This document shows, piece after piece, positions 43,445-52,628 of a stretch of 64,000 bases of DNA. This stretch comes from UBA2402 sp037139735. GTDB taxonomy: Bacteria > Planctomycetota > Phycisphaerae > Phycisphaerales > UBA1924. Numbering within the stretch: position 1 is the first letter of the stretch; each line of letters opens with the position of its first letter. The position numbers were made by a program, and so were the translations under genes. The stretch is taken from assembly GCA_037139735.1 (NCBI GenBank), contig JBAXFU010000002.1, positions 32,203 to 96,202 on the forward strand, written 5' to 3'. The notes under the pieces are model-generated. The model had not been told where the DNA came from. It was given only the letters and a program-made list of their open reading frames with translations, and ran no database searches.

Positions 43445-44260
43445 TCAGGAGCGACGCCCGAGGGCCCAGCCGATCCCGCCTCCCAGAAGCGTCACGCCGC
43501 CCATGACGCCGAGGATGACCATGAAGTTGTCGCCGATCAGCGAGAGCATCCCGCCGCCGAAGGTCGAGACCAAGCCGGTGATGACGGCGAAGGCCGCGAT
43601 GCCGATGGAGACGATCATGCCGATGGCCAGGCCGCCGACGAGGCCCGATCCAGCGCCGTCGTAGGCCTCTGGGACCGCCATGACGCCGGCCGCCGCGCCC
43701 GCCGCGGCGAGCTCGCCGCCGGAGCCTCCGGGGGTCTCGAAGAGATCGCCGCCGCCCTGCGCGGGTTCGATGGCGGTCTGCTGAGCGACCGTTTCCGAGC
43801 CGTAGACGTCTTCGAGCAGGTTCGCGCCCAGCGAAGTGTCGTCGCCCTCGCGGGTGAGATCGAGCAAGCCGCCCGATCCGGACGCGCTGCGAGGATCCTC
43901 CCCGGGGTCGACCAGGCCTTGCGCGTTCGAGACGCGGGTGACGGCCGACGGATCGCTCTCGTCGGTGTCTTCGGCCTCGAAGATGCTGATGCCCGTGGAC
44001 TCCTTGTCGTCCGAGAGCGGAATCGCCATGGCGCTGCCCGAGGAGGCGAGCGAGATGGGCTCGAGTTCACCGCTGTCGGCGAGCGGAATCGCATCGTCGC
44101 CGCCGCCCGCCAGAAGGTCGACCTGCTCCCGCTTGAACATGAGCTTGTCGCGGTCGCGGAACTCCTGGAGTTGACCGCTCTTGGCCATGTCGCGCACCTG
44201 ATCGGCGGACTTGCCGAGCTTGGCCGCGGCTTCTTCCAGCGTGTAGAACATCTTTTCCAT
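43445..44260 (-). CDS. Membrane protein with N-terminal excisionase/MerR-like helix-turn-helix
   Basis: A 271-residue protein. Residues 1-52 ('YTLEEAAAKLGKSADQVRDM') match the small helix-turn-helix found in excisionases and MerR-like proteins. A long acidic, low-complexity linker (about 55-180) follows, and two membrane helices sit at the C-terminus ('GLVGGLAIGMIVSIGIAAFA' and 'FMVILGVMGGVTLLGGGIGW'). The head may bind DNA or just another protein; a membrane-tethered DNA-binding role is inference. It is divergent from the HD-phosphohydrolase gene, about 290 bases between starts. Confidence 0.7.
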   Translation of the reverse strand: MEKMFYTLEEAAAKLGKSADQVRDMAKSGQLQEFRDRDKLMFKREQVDLLAGGGDDAIPLADSGELEPISLASSGSAMAIPLSDDKESTGISIFEAEDTDESDPSAVTRVSNAQGLVDPGEDPRSASGSGGLLDLTREGDDTSLGANLLEDVYGSETVAQQTAIEPAQGGGDLFETPGGSGGELAAAGAAAGVMAVPEAYDGAGSGLVGGLAIGMIVSIGIAAFAVITGLVSTFGGGMLSLIGDNFMVILGVMGGVTLLGGGIGWALGRRS

Positions 44261-44552
44261 CGGACTGGCTTCTCCGACTCGAGCAGGGCGGCCACATCGG
44301 GGACGAGCGGCATTCCGCCCGACAGGACCCCGAACCATGGCACCGGCCCTTCGACGCAGTATACGCCCCCGCCGCGTTCCGGCTGCAGCAGGGCGTTCGC
44401 CTTTCTTTGGGTGGGCCCCGGCGGAGGGGCCGCATCCCGCCCGAGCGGGTGTACGGATCGCGTCAGGGTGCCGCGGCGACGCCTCGGTGGTCGATGTATG
44501 CTTCGCCCTCAAGACCTTTGCACCGGCGAACCTCGTCAATGGTTCGCACCCC

Positions 44553-46904
44553 ATGGCCAAGGACCAACCCAAGCAGTCGCGGGTCGAATCGCTCTCGAAG
44601 AGCGTGCGCAGTCGCCACCGCGATCTGGCCGAGCGCCTCTTCACGCCAGAAGGCTGGGCGGATCGCTCGATGGCCTGGTTGCTCTCGCCCGGCACCGCCG
44701 CGGGGCTCGCCCTCACCGTTGCCTTCGCCGTCGCCACGTGCATGATCGTTCTCTGGACGCGCGACCAGCCGCTGGTGGCCGTCGGCCGCGTGATGGACGA
44801 AACGCGGCTGGTCCGGATGCAGATGACGGTCGACGACCAGGCCCTGACGGATCGGGCGAGGGAACTCGCGCGCCAGAAGTCGCCCCGCGTCTACGCGGCC
44901 GACATGACGGTGATCGAGTCCCTCACCCAGTCGATCGAGAACCTTCCCAAGGCGCTCGCCTCCGTCGAGCGAATGGACTCGGTCGACACGTCGATCCGCG
45001 ATCAGTTCGGGCTTTCCCAGCCCTTGCTCGAGGCCGTCAGGACCGAGGTCGTCGACGGCAACTCCAGCGCGGCCTGGGTGTCGAAGGTTCGCACGCTCGC
45101 CACCCTCCTCAAGCGTCGTCCCATTCTCGACGCCCAGACGTTCCAGAAGTCGGTGCAGGAGGGCACCACGCTCTACGTCAAACTCCTCGTGGAAGGCGAA
45201 GAGCCCCGTCAGACGCTCCGGGGCGATGTCGTCAACGTGCAGGACAAGGCTCTCGCCGACGTGGCCAACGCCATGGCCCGCGACGCGGGCTTCACCGGGC
45301 CCGCTCGCGAGTTGGTGGTCAATCGCCTGCTCCGCGACCCTCGCCCCACCTTCACCTTCAACGAAACCGAGACCGCCAAGGACCAGAATGCCGCCGCGGC
45401 CCTCGTGCTTCCCGTGCGAATCGAGTCGCCGGTCGGCCAGGTGATCTTCCAACGGGGAGAACCGCTCTCCGCGGCACAGCGAGAGCTCTTCAGCGCCGAG
45501 ATGGATCACTATCTCGGTCACGTCGACGCCTTGACGCTCTGGGCCCGCCGCCTGGGCGTCGGCGCAGCGTCGCTGGGCATGACGCTCGCCCTGGCCGGCT
45601 ATTCGCTCCTCTTCTGCCGCCGCATCTGCAGCCGCCCCTCTCGCATCGCGGGCGTCGCCGGACTGCTGGCCATCGCCCTCCTCGCGGCCTGCGCCGGCAC
45701 CGCGGCCGCGCCCCAGTTCGCCACCGTCACGGGCGTCATCCCCACCGTCTTCGTCACGATGCTCATGTGCATCGCGTACGACCGCCGCAGCGCGCTGGCA
45801 TTCGGCCTCCTGCACGCCCTGATGGTCTGCATCGCCCTCCGCGAGTCCGCGGGCCAGATGGCGGTGATGATCACCGGCATCGCCTGCGTGGTCTGGACCC
45901 TGGGCGAGATCCGCGAACGCAACAGCCTGCTCCGTACCTCGCTCTTCGCGTCCGTCGGGCTGGGGGTCGCGACCTTCGCCTTCGGGCTGATCGAGCGACC
46001 GCTCTCGCCGCAGGTGTGGCGAGAACTGGTCTCCGACGCCTCGCTCACCGCGGGCGGCACCCTGGTGGCGGGCGGCGTCGCCCTCTTCCTGCTGCCGATC
46101 CTCGAACGCATCTTCAACGTCACCACCGGCCTCACCCTGATCGAGCTTCGCGACCCCAAGCAGCCGCTGCTTCGCGAACTGCAGATCCGGGCCCCGGGCA
46201 CCTACACCCATTCGCTCAACGTCGCGTCGATCGCCGAGGCGGCGGCCGAGGCCATCAACGCCGATTCGCTCCTCACCTACGTCGGTGCGCTCTACCACGA
46301 CGTGGGAAAGATGAACAAGCCGGAGTACTTCGTCGAGAACCAGGTCGCCGGCATCAACAAGCACGACCGCCTCAGCCCCGCGATGAGCCTGCTCATCATC
46401 ATCGGGCACGTCAAGGACGGCATGGAACTCGCCCGCGAGTTCCGCCTGCCCCGCTCGATCCAGCACTTCATCGAGGCCCATCACGGAACGACGCTCGTCG
46501 AGTTCTTCTTCGCCCGCGCCCGCAAGCTCGCCCAGCAATCCGGCGCCGCGGGCCTCGTCGGGGGCTCCGACGCCGAGGAGACGGAACCCGACGACGTCTA
46601 CTTCCCCGACGAGTTCGAGTACCGCTACCCCGGCCCTCGCCCCCGCACGAAGGAATGCGCGATCCTCATGATCGCCGACGCCGTTGAGAGCGCCACGCGA
46701 TCCCTCGCCGATCCCACGCCCAGCCGCATCGAGACGCTCGTCCGGACCCTTGCCAACCGCCGTCTGCTCGACGGCCAGTTCGACGACTGCGAACTCACGC
46801 TCCGCGAGCTCAACATCATCGTCGAATCCGTCTCGAGGACGCTCGCCAGCATGTTCCACGCCCGCATCGCCTACCCCGCCGGCGAGTCCTCGCGGACCGG
46901 CTGA
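44553..46904 (+). CDS. PgpH-like 7TM receptor with HD phosphohydrolase domain
   Basis: A 783-residue membrane protein of the 7TMR-HD family. A first membrane helix lies at about 45-68, an extracytoplasmic domain at about 70-325, a block of seven or so membrane helices at about 330-520, and then the HD domain with the metal pair H582-D583 in 'YHDVGK' and further histidines in 'NVASIAEAA...HHGT'. Characterised members (PgpH of Listeria) hydrolyse cyclic di-AMP, so a nucleotide-signalling role is likely but not shown here. The usual neighbour ybeY is absent. The upstream frame to 44337 is not supported. Confidence 0.88.
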   Translation: MAKDQPKQSRVESLSKSVRSRHRDLAERLFTPEGWADRSMAWLLSPGTAAGLALTVAFAVATCMIVLWTRDQPLVAVGRVMDETRLVRMQMTVDDQALTDRARELARQKSPRVYAADMTVIESLTQSIENLPKALASVERMDSVDTSIRDQFGLSQPLLEAVRTEVVDGNSSAAWVSKVRTLATLLKRRPILDAQTFQKSVQEGTTLYVKLLVEGEEPRQTLRGDVVNVQDKALADVANAMARDAGFTGPARELVVNRLLRDPRPTFTFNETETAKDQNAAAALVLPVRIESPVGQVIFQRGEPLSAAQRELFSAEMDHYLGHVDALTLWARRLGVGAASLGMTLALAGYSLLFCRRICSRPSRIAGVAGLLAIALLAACAGTAAAPQFATVTGVIPTVFVTMLMCIAYDRRSALAFGLLHALMVCIALRESAGQMAVMITGIACVVWTLGEIRERNSLLRTSLFASVGLGVATFAFGLIERPLSPQVWRELVSDASLTAGGTLVAGGVALFLLPILERIFNVTTGLTLIELRDPKQPLLRELQIRAPGTYTHSLNVASIAEAAAEAINADSLLTYVGALYHDVGKMNKPEYFVENQVAGINKHDRLSPAMSLLIIIGHVKDGMELAREFRLPRSIQHFIEAHHGTTLVEFFFARARKLAQQSGAAGLVGGSDAEETEPDDVYFPDEFEYRYPGPRPRTKECAILMIADAVESATRSLADPTPSRIETLVRTLANRRLLDGQFDDCELTLRELNIIVESVSRTLASMFHARIAYPAGESSRTG

Positions 46905-46930
46905 GCCCCACGGCGACTATCGTTCAACGC

Positions 46931-48049
46931 GTGGCCGCCACCGCTCCAGTCAAGCCCCTTCGACTCCTGGTCGTCCTGCCCAACTGGGTCGGCGATCTTG
47001 TCATGGCCACGCCCGCCCTCCGATTGCTCCGCCAGTCGCTTCGAGGCAGTTTCATCGGCGGACTCTGCCGACCCGGAGGCGACGAGATCCTTGAAGGACT
47101 CGATCTCCTCGACGAAGTGCACGTCGAACGCGGGGGCGGCGTCTTTGGCCCCAAGTTCATCGCCGCTCGCATCCGTCCCAGGATGTACGACACCGCCCTG
47201 CTGCTCACCAACTCCTTCTCGACGGCCTTGGTCGCCCGAATCGCGGGCATCCCGCGTCGAATGGGTTACAACCGCGACGGACGCGGCTTCCTGCTCACCG
47301 AAAAGCTCGTGACGCCCCGGCGCGGCGACGGCTCGTACGCGATCATCCCGGCCTGCAGGTATTACCTCGATGCGGCTGAGTCGTTGCTGCACGAGCACAT
47401 GCCTCGCTACTACGCCCTCTCGACCACGCCCATTCCCTTGGCCTTCCCTCCCGGGCTCTTCATGGAACTCGCCGTCTCCGAACGCCAGCGGCTGGCCGCG
47501 ACCGAGGTGCTTCGCAAGGCCGGTGTGGCTCAGGGGTCTCGATACGCCGTGCTGAACCCCGGGGGGAACAACCCGGCCAAGCGCTGGCCCGCGGATCGCT
47601 TCGCACGGTTGGCCGATCACCTGCACCAGCGTCACGGATTGAACGTCCTGCTCAACGGGTCGCCCGCCGAGGCGCCCATCCTGCAGGCGATCTCGCGCGG
47701 CACCTCCGTCGCCCGCCCGATCGACCTCTCCTCCTGCGGCGGGACGCTCGGCACCCTCAAGCGGATCGTGTCCGACGCGGCCCTCGTGGTCACCAACGAC
47801 ACGGGCCCTCGCCACATCGCCGCGGCGATGGGCACGCCCCTGGTGAGTCTCTTTGGTCCCACGGATCATCGCTGGACCGTCATCCCCACCCGGCCCGACG
47901 CCCCGGAACGAATCCTCGTGGCCGACCCCTCGCTCCCCGAACATGAAACCGCCAACGACCACCCGGAACGCTGCGCCATCGACCGCATCGGCTTCGAGGC
48001 GGTCGCCGCGGCGGCCGACGACGTGCTTTCGCTCGCCTCACGCGCGTGA
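46931..48049 (+). CDS. Glycosyltransferase family 9, LPS heptosyltransferase-like
   Basis: A 372-residue GT-B enzyme likely to add heptose to the LPS core. It opens with 'LLVVLPNWVGDLVMATPALR', as in WaaF. The nucleotide-sugar site has 'LNPGGNNPAKRWPADRFARL' and 'VTNDTGPRHIAAAMGTPLVSLFGPTD'. It starts at a GTG 26 bases after the HD-phosphohydrolase gene. Its last 12 bases overlap the end of the convergent Sua5-phosphatase gene. With kdsA it supports an LPS-containing outer membrane. Confidence 0.9.
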   Translation: MAATAPVKPLRLLVVLPNWVGDLVMATPALRLLRQSLRGSFIGGLCRPGGDEILEGLDLLDEVHVERGGGVFGPKFIAARIRPRMYDTALLLTNSFSTALVARIAGIPRRMGYNRDGRGFLLTEKLVTPRRGDGSYAIIPACRYYLDAAESLLHEHMPRYYALSTTPIPLAFPPGLFMELAVSERQRLAATEVLRKAGVAQGSRYAVLNPGGNNPAKRWPADRFARLADHLHQRHGLNVLLNGSPAEAPILQAISRGTSVARPIDLSSCGGTLGTLKRIVSDAALVVTNDTGPRHIAAAMGTPLVSLFGPTDHRWTVIPTRPDAPERILVADPSLPEHETANDHPERCAIDRIGFEAVAAAADDVLSLASRA

Positions 48050-49153
48050 CGGCAACGCTTCGATCCCCAGTTCGGCGAAGCGGGCCCGCACCATCTCGGC
48101 GATCAACGCCGCCGTCTCGCGGTATTCTTCGAGCGGGCCGCCGATGGGGTCGGGAACATCCCTGCCGGCCGGGTCCAGCAGCATCGCCTTGGCCGCCTCC
48201 GCAGGGGGCAGCGCGCCCCGGATGGCCTTGAGATGGCCGCTCGTCAACGCATAGATGCGGTGACTCGACGCGACGAGCTCGCCGTCAAGCATGCGGCTGC
48301 GGTGCTGTCCCGGTTCGATGCTCATCTCCTCGAGCGCGTCGCGTGCCTCCGCCGTCATCGGCGAGCCGCTCCCCGCGGCGACCCCCGCCGACGCGATCGT
48401 GACCTCCCGCACGCCGGAGCGGGCCAGCAGATCTCGGGCGATGGCCTCCGCCATCGGGCTTCGGCAGGTGTTGCCGGTGCAGACGAAGAGAATGAGCCGA
48501 TGCATCTTCTTGTGAATGTAGCGAGCCTCGTACACCCCCGTCCCCGTCACCTCGACTCCGCCCGGGCCGAGCATGACGGGGGTCGAAGGCCCCGCGAATC
48601 GGGTCGGCCCGGCGTCCGCGACCAGCCGAATCCCCATCGTCGCCGCCTTCGCGTCCATGCCGCCCACCTCGATCCCCTGACCCAGTCCGATCGCGCTCAA
48701 TCGTTCCATGAGCACCGGGACCCCGGAGGCCTCGATGACCTGACGCGTCCACTCCATCGCCGGCACCCGCACCGACCACGTGTCGTTCACGTCGAGCACC
48801 CCCGGGTCGACCCCCAAACTCGCGCGGGCGTCACGGCTTCTCGCGGCATCAAGATGCACCGAGAGACGCACGGGGCCCGGCAGCAACTGCTCGAACGCGC
48901 GACGATGGTCGTCGCGGACGAGACCAAGGGTCGTCACCACGTCGCTCGGGTCGTGGGCGTGCCAGGTGAACGACACGGGATCTCTCGCCGAACCGCTCTT
49001 CACCGTGATCAGGTCGCGGAGCATCGATACCGCCCCGGGGTTGGAGGCGGCCGCCGCGACGCCGTACAGCGTCTCGGTGGGCAGGATCACCAACGCCCCT
49101 TCTCGCAGAAGCGAGGCGGCCCGTTGCATCGTCTCGGCTGAGAGGGTGTTCAT
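48038..49153 (-). CDS. Fusion of Sua5/YrdC-like domain and low-molecular-weight protein-tyrosine phosphatase
   Basis: Residues 1-215 look like the Sua5/TsaC family, which makes threonylcarbamoyl-AMP for tRNA t6A: 'GALVILPTETLYGVAAAASN' is the conserved opening. The following K-x-R substrate motif is degenerate ('ITVKSGSARDP'). Residues 217-371 are a low-molecular-weight phosphatase: the P-loop CTGNTCRS has C225 and R231, and 'DVPDPIGG' carries the general acid Asp. Both enzymes are normally separate and of about these sizes. Whether the first half is still a synthase is unclear. Confidence 0.85.
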   Translation of the reverse strand: MNTLSAETMQRAASLLREGALVILPTETLYGVAAAASNPGAVSMLRDLITVKSGSARDPVSFTWHAHDPSDVVTTLGLVRDDHRRAFEQLLPGPVRLSVHLDAARSRDARASLGVDPGVLDVNDTWSVRVPAMEWTRQVIEASGVPVLMERLSAIGLGQGIEVGGMDAKAATMGIRLVADAGPTRFAGPSTPVMLGPGGVEVTGTGVYEARYIHKKMHRLILFVCTGNTCRSPMAEAIARDLLARSGVREVTIASAGVAAGSGSPMTAEARDALEEMSIEPGQHRSRMLDGELVASSHRIYALTSGHLKAIRGALPPAEAAKAMLLDPAGRDVPDPIGGPLEEYRETAALIAEMVRARFAELGIEALPSRA

Positions 49154-49178
49154 GGGGAGCGAGCGGACACGGATCCCG

Positions 49179-50678
49179 TCAATCGCGCAGCACCGGAAGC
49201 AGGAGCGTCAGCAGCGTCAGGGTGGCGGCGTTGTGGATGAAGTGCGCCGCCATGCATCCGACGATCGTCCCCCTCCATTCGCGGATCAGGGCGAAGGTGA
49301 ATCCCAGCAGGATCACCGGACCGAGCATCATGTACTCGTAGCCGTGCATGATCCCGAAGGCCAACGCGCTCCCCGTCGCGGCCACGAGCGGCGATCCTCG
49401 TCCTCGAAGGTGACCGAAGAAGGCCCCGCGGAAGACCGTTTCCTCGACAAAGGGGGCCCAGCACGTCGCGAGCACGAAGAACATGACCATCTCGAGCGTG
49501 CCCGCATGCGCCATGATCTCGAGGATGGGATTCGCAACCGGCGGCTCGCCGTCCGTTCCCGGACCCTTGACCGCGTTGACCAGTCGCACGGTGATCAGGA
49601 AGACCACCCCCAGCGCCGGCAGCATGGCGAAGTACCCGAAGAGGCCCAGCGCGATCTCCTTCAGCCAACCCTCGCCGCGGTGCCACCCGATGCGACGCGT
49701 GAACTCGCCCCAGCGACCCCCTCGAACCAAGGGCCACAGGCACGCGGGGACGAGCAGCCACTGCACCACCAACTGCGCCTTGAGCCCCCATTCCGGGACC
49801 GAACCGTCCGGGGCGACGATCAGCCACGGCAGGCCCAGCTTGATCAGCAGGAATCCGCCCGCGAAGACGGGCAGCACCTCGAGGAACGCGCTGCCGCCGG
49901 GGAGCGGCGGCGAGAACTTCGCCTTGATCCGTCCGGTCGCCAGGAGCGCCACGACCGCGATGAGACTTCCGAGTCCCGCGAGCACGACCGTCAGCAGCAC
50001 CAGCACCAGCAGGGCGACGATGGCGATGACGCGAAGGCCGCCCTCGACCAGCGGTGCGCGAGCCGCCGCCGAGTCGTCAAGCCCGCGCGACAACGCAAGC
50101 TTCGCGAACCAGCCGTGGCGAGCCACCAGCCCCTCGCGAAGATCCTCAGGGAGTTCCGCGGGACGTTCAGCCTCGAGGACCCGTCGCGCGGAGGCGACAT
50201 CGGCGATCACTCGTTCGGGAATGTCCTTGTCCTGCTCGAGCAGGGCCAGTCGCTTCAGCGCTTCCTCCCGGCCGCCCAGTTCGCCCGCGACCAAGGCCAC
50301 CCGCAGGCGATCCACCGGTGACTTGGCCTGTTCGTCCACCCGTGCGAGCAACGAGGCTTCGTTGAGGCCGCCGTTCGCCCCGCCTTGGCCCTGCGACTTG
50401 AGCACGTGCAGGAGTTTCACGACCATCTTCGAGACCACGGCCGTGGAGTTGAGCAGCCCGGGCGCCTTGATCTCCGCAGTGGCGGGATCGGGCACCGGAT
50501 CCGGAGCCGGCTTGGCGAACTGGTTGAGGAAGACCACCGCCCCCACCAACACCACCGCCGCGATCCACGCGATGACGGCGGCACGGGGCGATCCGGGATC
50601 CCGGAGACGCGTCGAGGATCCCGAGACGGGAAGCTGCGTGGCGGGAAGCGGTGTGATCGGTGCAGGGTCGGTGGTCAT
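49179..50678 (-). CDS. CPBP family intramembrane metalloprotease
   Basis: A 499-residue membrane protein. One helix lies near residue 35-53, a soluble helical domain at about 60-225, then about eight membrane helices. The family motifs are in the C-terminal third: 'PFVEETVFRG' (EExxxR), 'FGIMHG' and 'HFIHN'. Family members cleave prenylated CAAX-like or other membrane peptides, or act in bacteriocin immunity; the substrate is unknown here. The unusually long soluble N-terminal insert may recognise partners. The start at 50678 was chosen over an unsupported extension to 50789. Confidence 0.87.
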   Translation of the reverse strand: MTTDPAPITPLPATQLPVSGSSTRLRDPGSPRAAVIAWIAAVVLVGAVVFLNQFAKPAPDPVPDPATAEIKAPGLLNSTAVVSKMVVKLLHVLKSQGQGGANGGLNEASLLARVDEQAKSPVDRLRVALVAGELGGREEALKRLALLEQDKDIPERVIADVASARRVLEAERPAELPEDLREGLVARHGWFAKLALSRGLDDSAAARAPLVEGGLRVIAIVALLVLVLLTVVLAGLGSLIAVVALLATGRIKAKFSPPLPGGSAFLEVLPVFAGGFLLIKLGLPWLIVAPDGSVPEWGLKAQLVVQWLLVPACLWPLVRGGRWGEFTRRIGWHRGEGWLKEIALGLFGYFAMLPALGVVFLITVRLVNAVKGPGTDGEPPVANPILEIMAHAGTLEMVMFFVLATCWAPFVEETVFRGAFFGHLRGRGSPLVAATGSALAFGIMHGYEYMMLGPVILLGFTFALIREWRGTIVGCMAAHFIHNAATLTLLTLLLPVLRD

Positions 50679-50833
50679 GCGGTGGGTGGCGAATCGGCCC
50701 GGATGTCGCGTCCGAGATCCCGAACGCGCCGCATCATAGATCGGCCGACGTGCGATCCGTACGGGAGGCGTACCCGCGTGCGGTTCCACATCACCTACAC
50801 TGCCCCCCTCCCGAGGGGTTCGGAGATCGCTTC

Positions 50834-51424
50834 ATGACCACCAACGCCAACGCTGCCGCGACTTGCACCATCTGCGCCGGCCCGCTCTCGGGCGAAAAGC
50901 CCGTCACCGACGCCAAGGGCCGTCCGGTCTGCGCCGCATGCGTCGAGCGGGCCCGCAAGGCCAAGCAGGCCGCCAAGTCGCCCGCCAAGCAGGCCTCCGC
51001 GGCCGCGAAGCCGTCGTCGGCCCCCGCGCAGGAGGACGACAACGCCTTCCTGCTCGAACTCGGCGGCAAGGCCCAGGCGCTCTCGGGAGGCAAGCCCTGC
51101 CCGCAGTGCGAGCAGGTCGCCAACCAGAACGATCGCCTGTGCCTGGCCTGCGGCTACGACTTCGAGTCGGGCAAGAAGGTTCGCACAAAGATCGAGAAGG
51201 TGAAGACCCCCAAGGGCGGGCCTGCGCCCAAGTCGAGCGGGGTGGAGTTCGCCGCCATCGACTGGATCCTCGCGATCCCCCTCGCGGGCCTGGGCACAAT
51301 TGTCGGGCTCTGCTGGTTGTTCAGCGGCAATCCCAAGGCAAAGAAGATGCTCTTGGTCTCAATCGTCGCGCAGGTGATCGGAGGCGTGATCGCCGCCGTG
51401 ATTCAGACATCGATGGGAACGTGA
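50834..51424 (+). CDS. Zinc-ribbon membrane protein, hypothetical
   Basis: A 196-residue protein with a first cysteine cluster ('CTICAGPL' with 'CAACVERA'), an Ala/Lys-rich linker, a second zinc ribbon ('CPQCEQ' with 'CLACGYDF'), and two membrane helices at the C-terminus ('WILAIPLAGLGTIVGLCWLF' and 'LLVSIVAQVIGGVIAAVI'). Soluble zinc-ribbon heads on small membrane proteins are common in planctomycetes, as in the PH-domain gene at 17872; none has a known function. It is divergent from the CPBP gene. Confidence 0.7.
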   Translation: MTTNANAAATCTICAGPLSGEKPVTDAKGRPVCAACVERARKAKQAAKSPAKQASAAAKPSSAPAQEDDNAFLLELGGKAQALSGGKPCPQCEQVANQNDRLCLACGYDFESGKKVRTKIEKVKTPKGGPAPKSSGVEFAAIDWILAIPLAGLGTIVGLCWLFSGNPKAKKMLLVSIVAQVIGGVIAAVIQTSMGT

Positions 51425-51448
51425 TCGCGGCGGGCCCGCCACCGGGCC

Positions 51449-51488
51449 AAAAAAACCAGCGGCCGCGCGTGTCCGCCCGGCCGCCTGG
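51449..51488 (-). terminator. Rho-independent terminator of the HDOD gene
   Basis: On the minus strand CCAGGCGGCCG pairs with CGGCCGCTGG (one bulged G) and is followed by seven Ts. It lies about 50 bases beyond the HDOD stop. A second 8-bp hairpin without a T-run lies at 51514-51534. Confidence 0.75.
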
Positions 51489-51540
51489 AGGGAGAAAGAG
51501 AGAGAGGTCGTTGCCGGCCGCGCCTGGCGGCCGGGTCGTT

Positions 51541-52440
51541 TCAGGTGAGCAGGTTGCCCAGGTCGTTGATCTGCGTGGCGACCTGGTTCTTGATGTCCGC
51601 CAGCTTCTCGGGCGTCAGCTTCAGCGAATCCATCACGGCCGGATCCGGCGTGAGGTCGAGGATGTCGTGGCGGAAGCCCGAACCCACTTCGGCCGCGACG
51701 CGATCCGCGACGTACACGATCGCGCTGAGCGTGCGGGTTTCGAAGGAAAGATCCATCGGGCGGTGGTGGTAGCCGGTCACCAGCACGAGGCTCTTGGGGA
51801 ACTTCCACTTCTCGCACAGCGCCGAGCCGAAGTCCTGGTGCGTGGCGCCGAAGATCTCGTTCTCGAAGGAGAGGAAGTCGTTGCAGGGAACGCCGCGGGC
51901 GTCGGTGCCGGTGGCGTTGAGGCACTGGATGAGCTTCTCGCGTTCGACCTGCATCTCGACCATGATGCCGATGTCGTGCATCAGGCCGGCCAGGAAGGCC
52001 TCGTCGGCCAGGCCGAGCTTGAGGGAGTTGGCGATCATCTTCGCCGCGGCGGCGGTGACGTTGCTGTGCGTCCAGAGGTCCTTGGCCGCGAAGCTCGAGG
52101 TCAACTCGCCGCCCTTGAAGAGCTTGGCGAGCGACGCCGCGATCGCGATGTTCTTGACGGCGTTGAGGCCGAGCATGACGATCGCGCGGTTGATGCTGGC
52201 GATCTGGCCCGGAAGTCCGTAAAAGGACGAGTTGACCACCTTGAGGATGCGGCTGCAGAGCGCGGGGTCGGCGGAGATGACCTTGTTGAGGTCCTGGGCC
52301 GTCGACTTCGGGCTCTCGACCAGCTCGACAATCTTCACCGTGATCTCGGGAAGGGTGGCGATGTGACTGATTTCCCGGATCGCGTTGTTGACGATCGCAT
52401 CCTTGTCGCCGGTATGTGGGGTGCCAACGCTCATGCTCAT
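51541..52440 (-). CDS. HDOD domain protein
   Basis: A 299-residue protein largely made of the HDOD domain, a catalytically inactive relative of HD phosphohydrolases used in signalling. Typical segments are 'LPEITVKIVELVESPKSTAQDL', 'ADPALCSRILKVVNSSFYG', 'SINRAIVMLGLNAVKNIA' and 'LWTHSNVTAAAAKMIA'; 'GLMHDIGIM' keeps an HD pair. HDOD proteins often work with chemotaxis or motility regulators, but none is nearby. The start at 52440 has a GGGAG ribosome binding site; a second ATG lies two codons later. Confidence 0.9.
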   Translation of the reverse strand: MSMSVGTPHTGDKDAIVNNAIREISHIATLPEITVKIVELVESPKSTAQDLNKVISADPALCSRILKVVNSSFYGLPGQIASINRAIVMLGLNAVKNIAIAASLAKLFKGGELTSSFAAKDLWTHSNVTAAAAKMIANSLKLGLADEAFLAGLMHDIGIMVEMQVEREKLIQCLNATGTDARGVPCNDFLSFENEIFGATHQDFGSALCEKWKFPKSLVLVTGYHHRPMDLSFETRTLSAIVYVADRVAAEVGSGFRHDILDLTPDPAVMDSLKLTPEKLADIKNQVATQINDLGNLLT

Positions 52441-52628
52441 GCGCTCCCGATTCGGTGTGTTGGATCCGGCGCCGATCCTGACGCCTGTGATCTCCCTACG
52501 CATCGGACGTTCCGCCCCGGGACTTTCTCTCGGCACCCCTTATTCCACGAGAGATGCGCTCCCGACGCCCCTCTCGGGGGATGCTCGCCTCAACCCCGTG
52601 CGTACCGTTCGCCACGCCCCCGCTTCGC

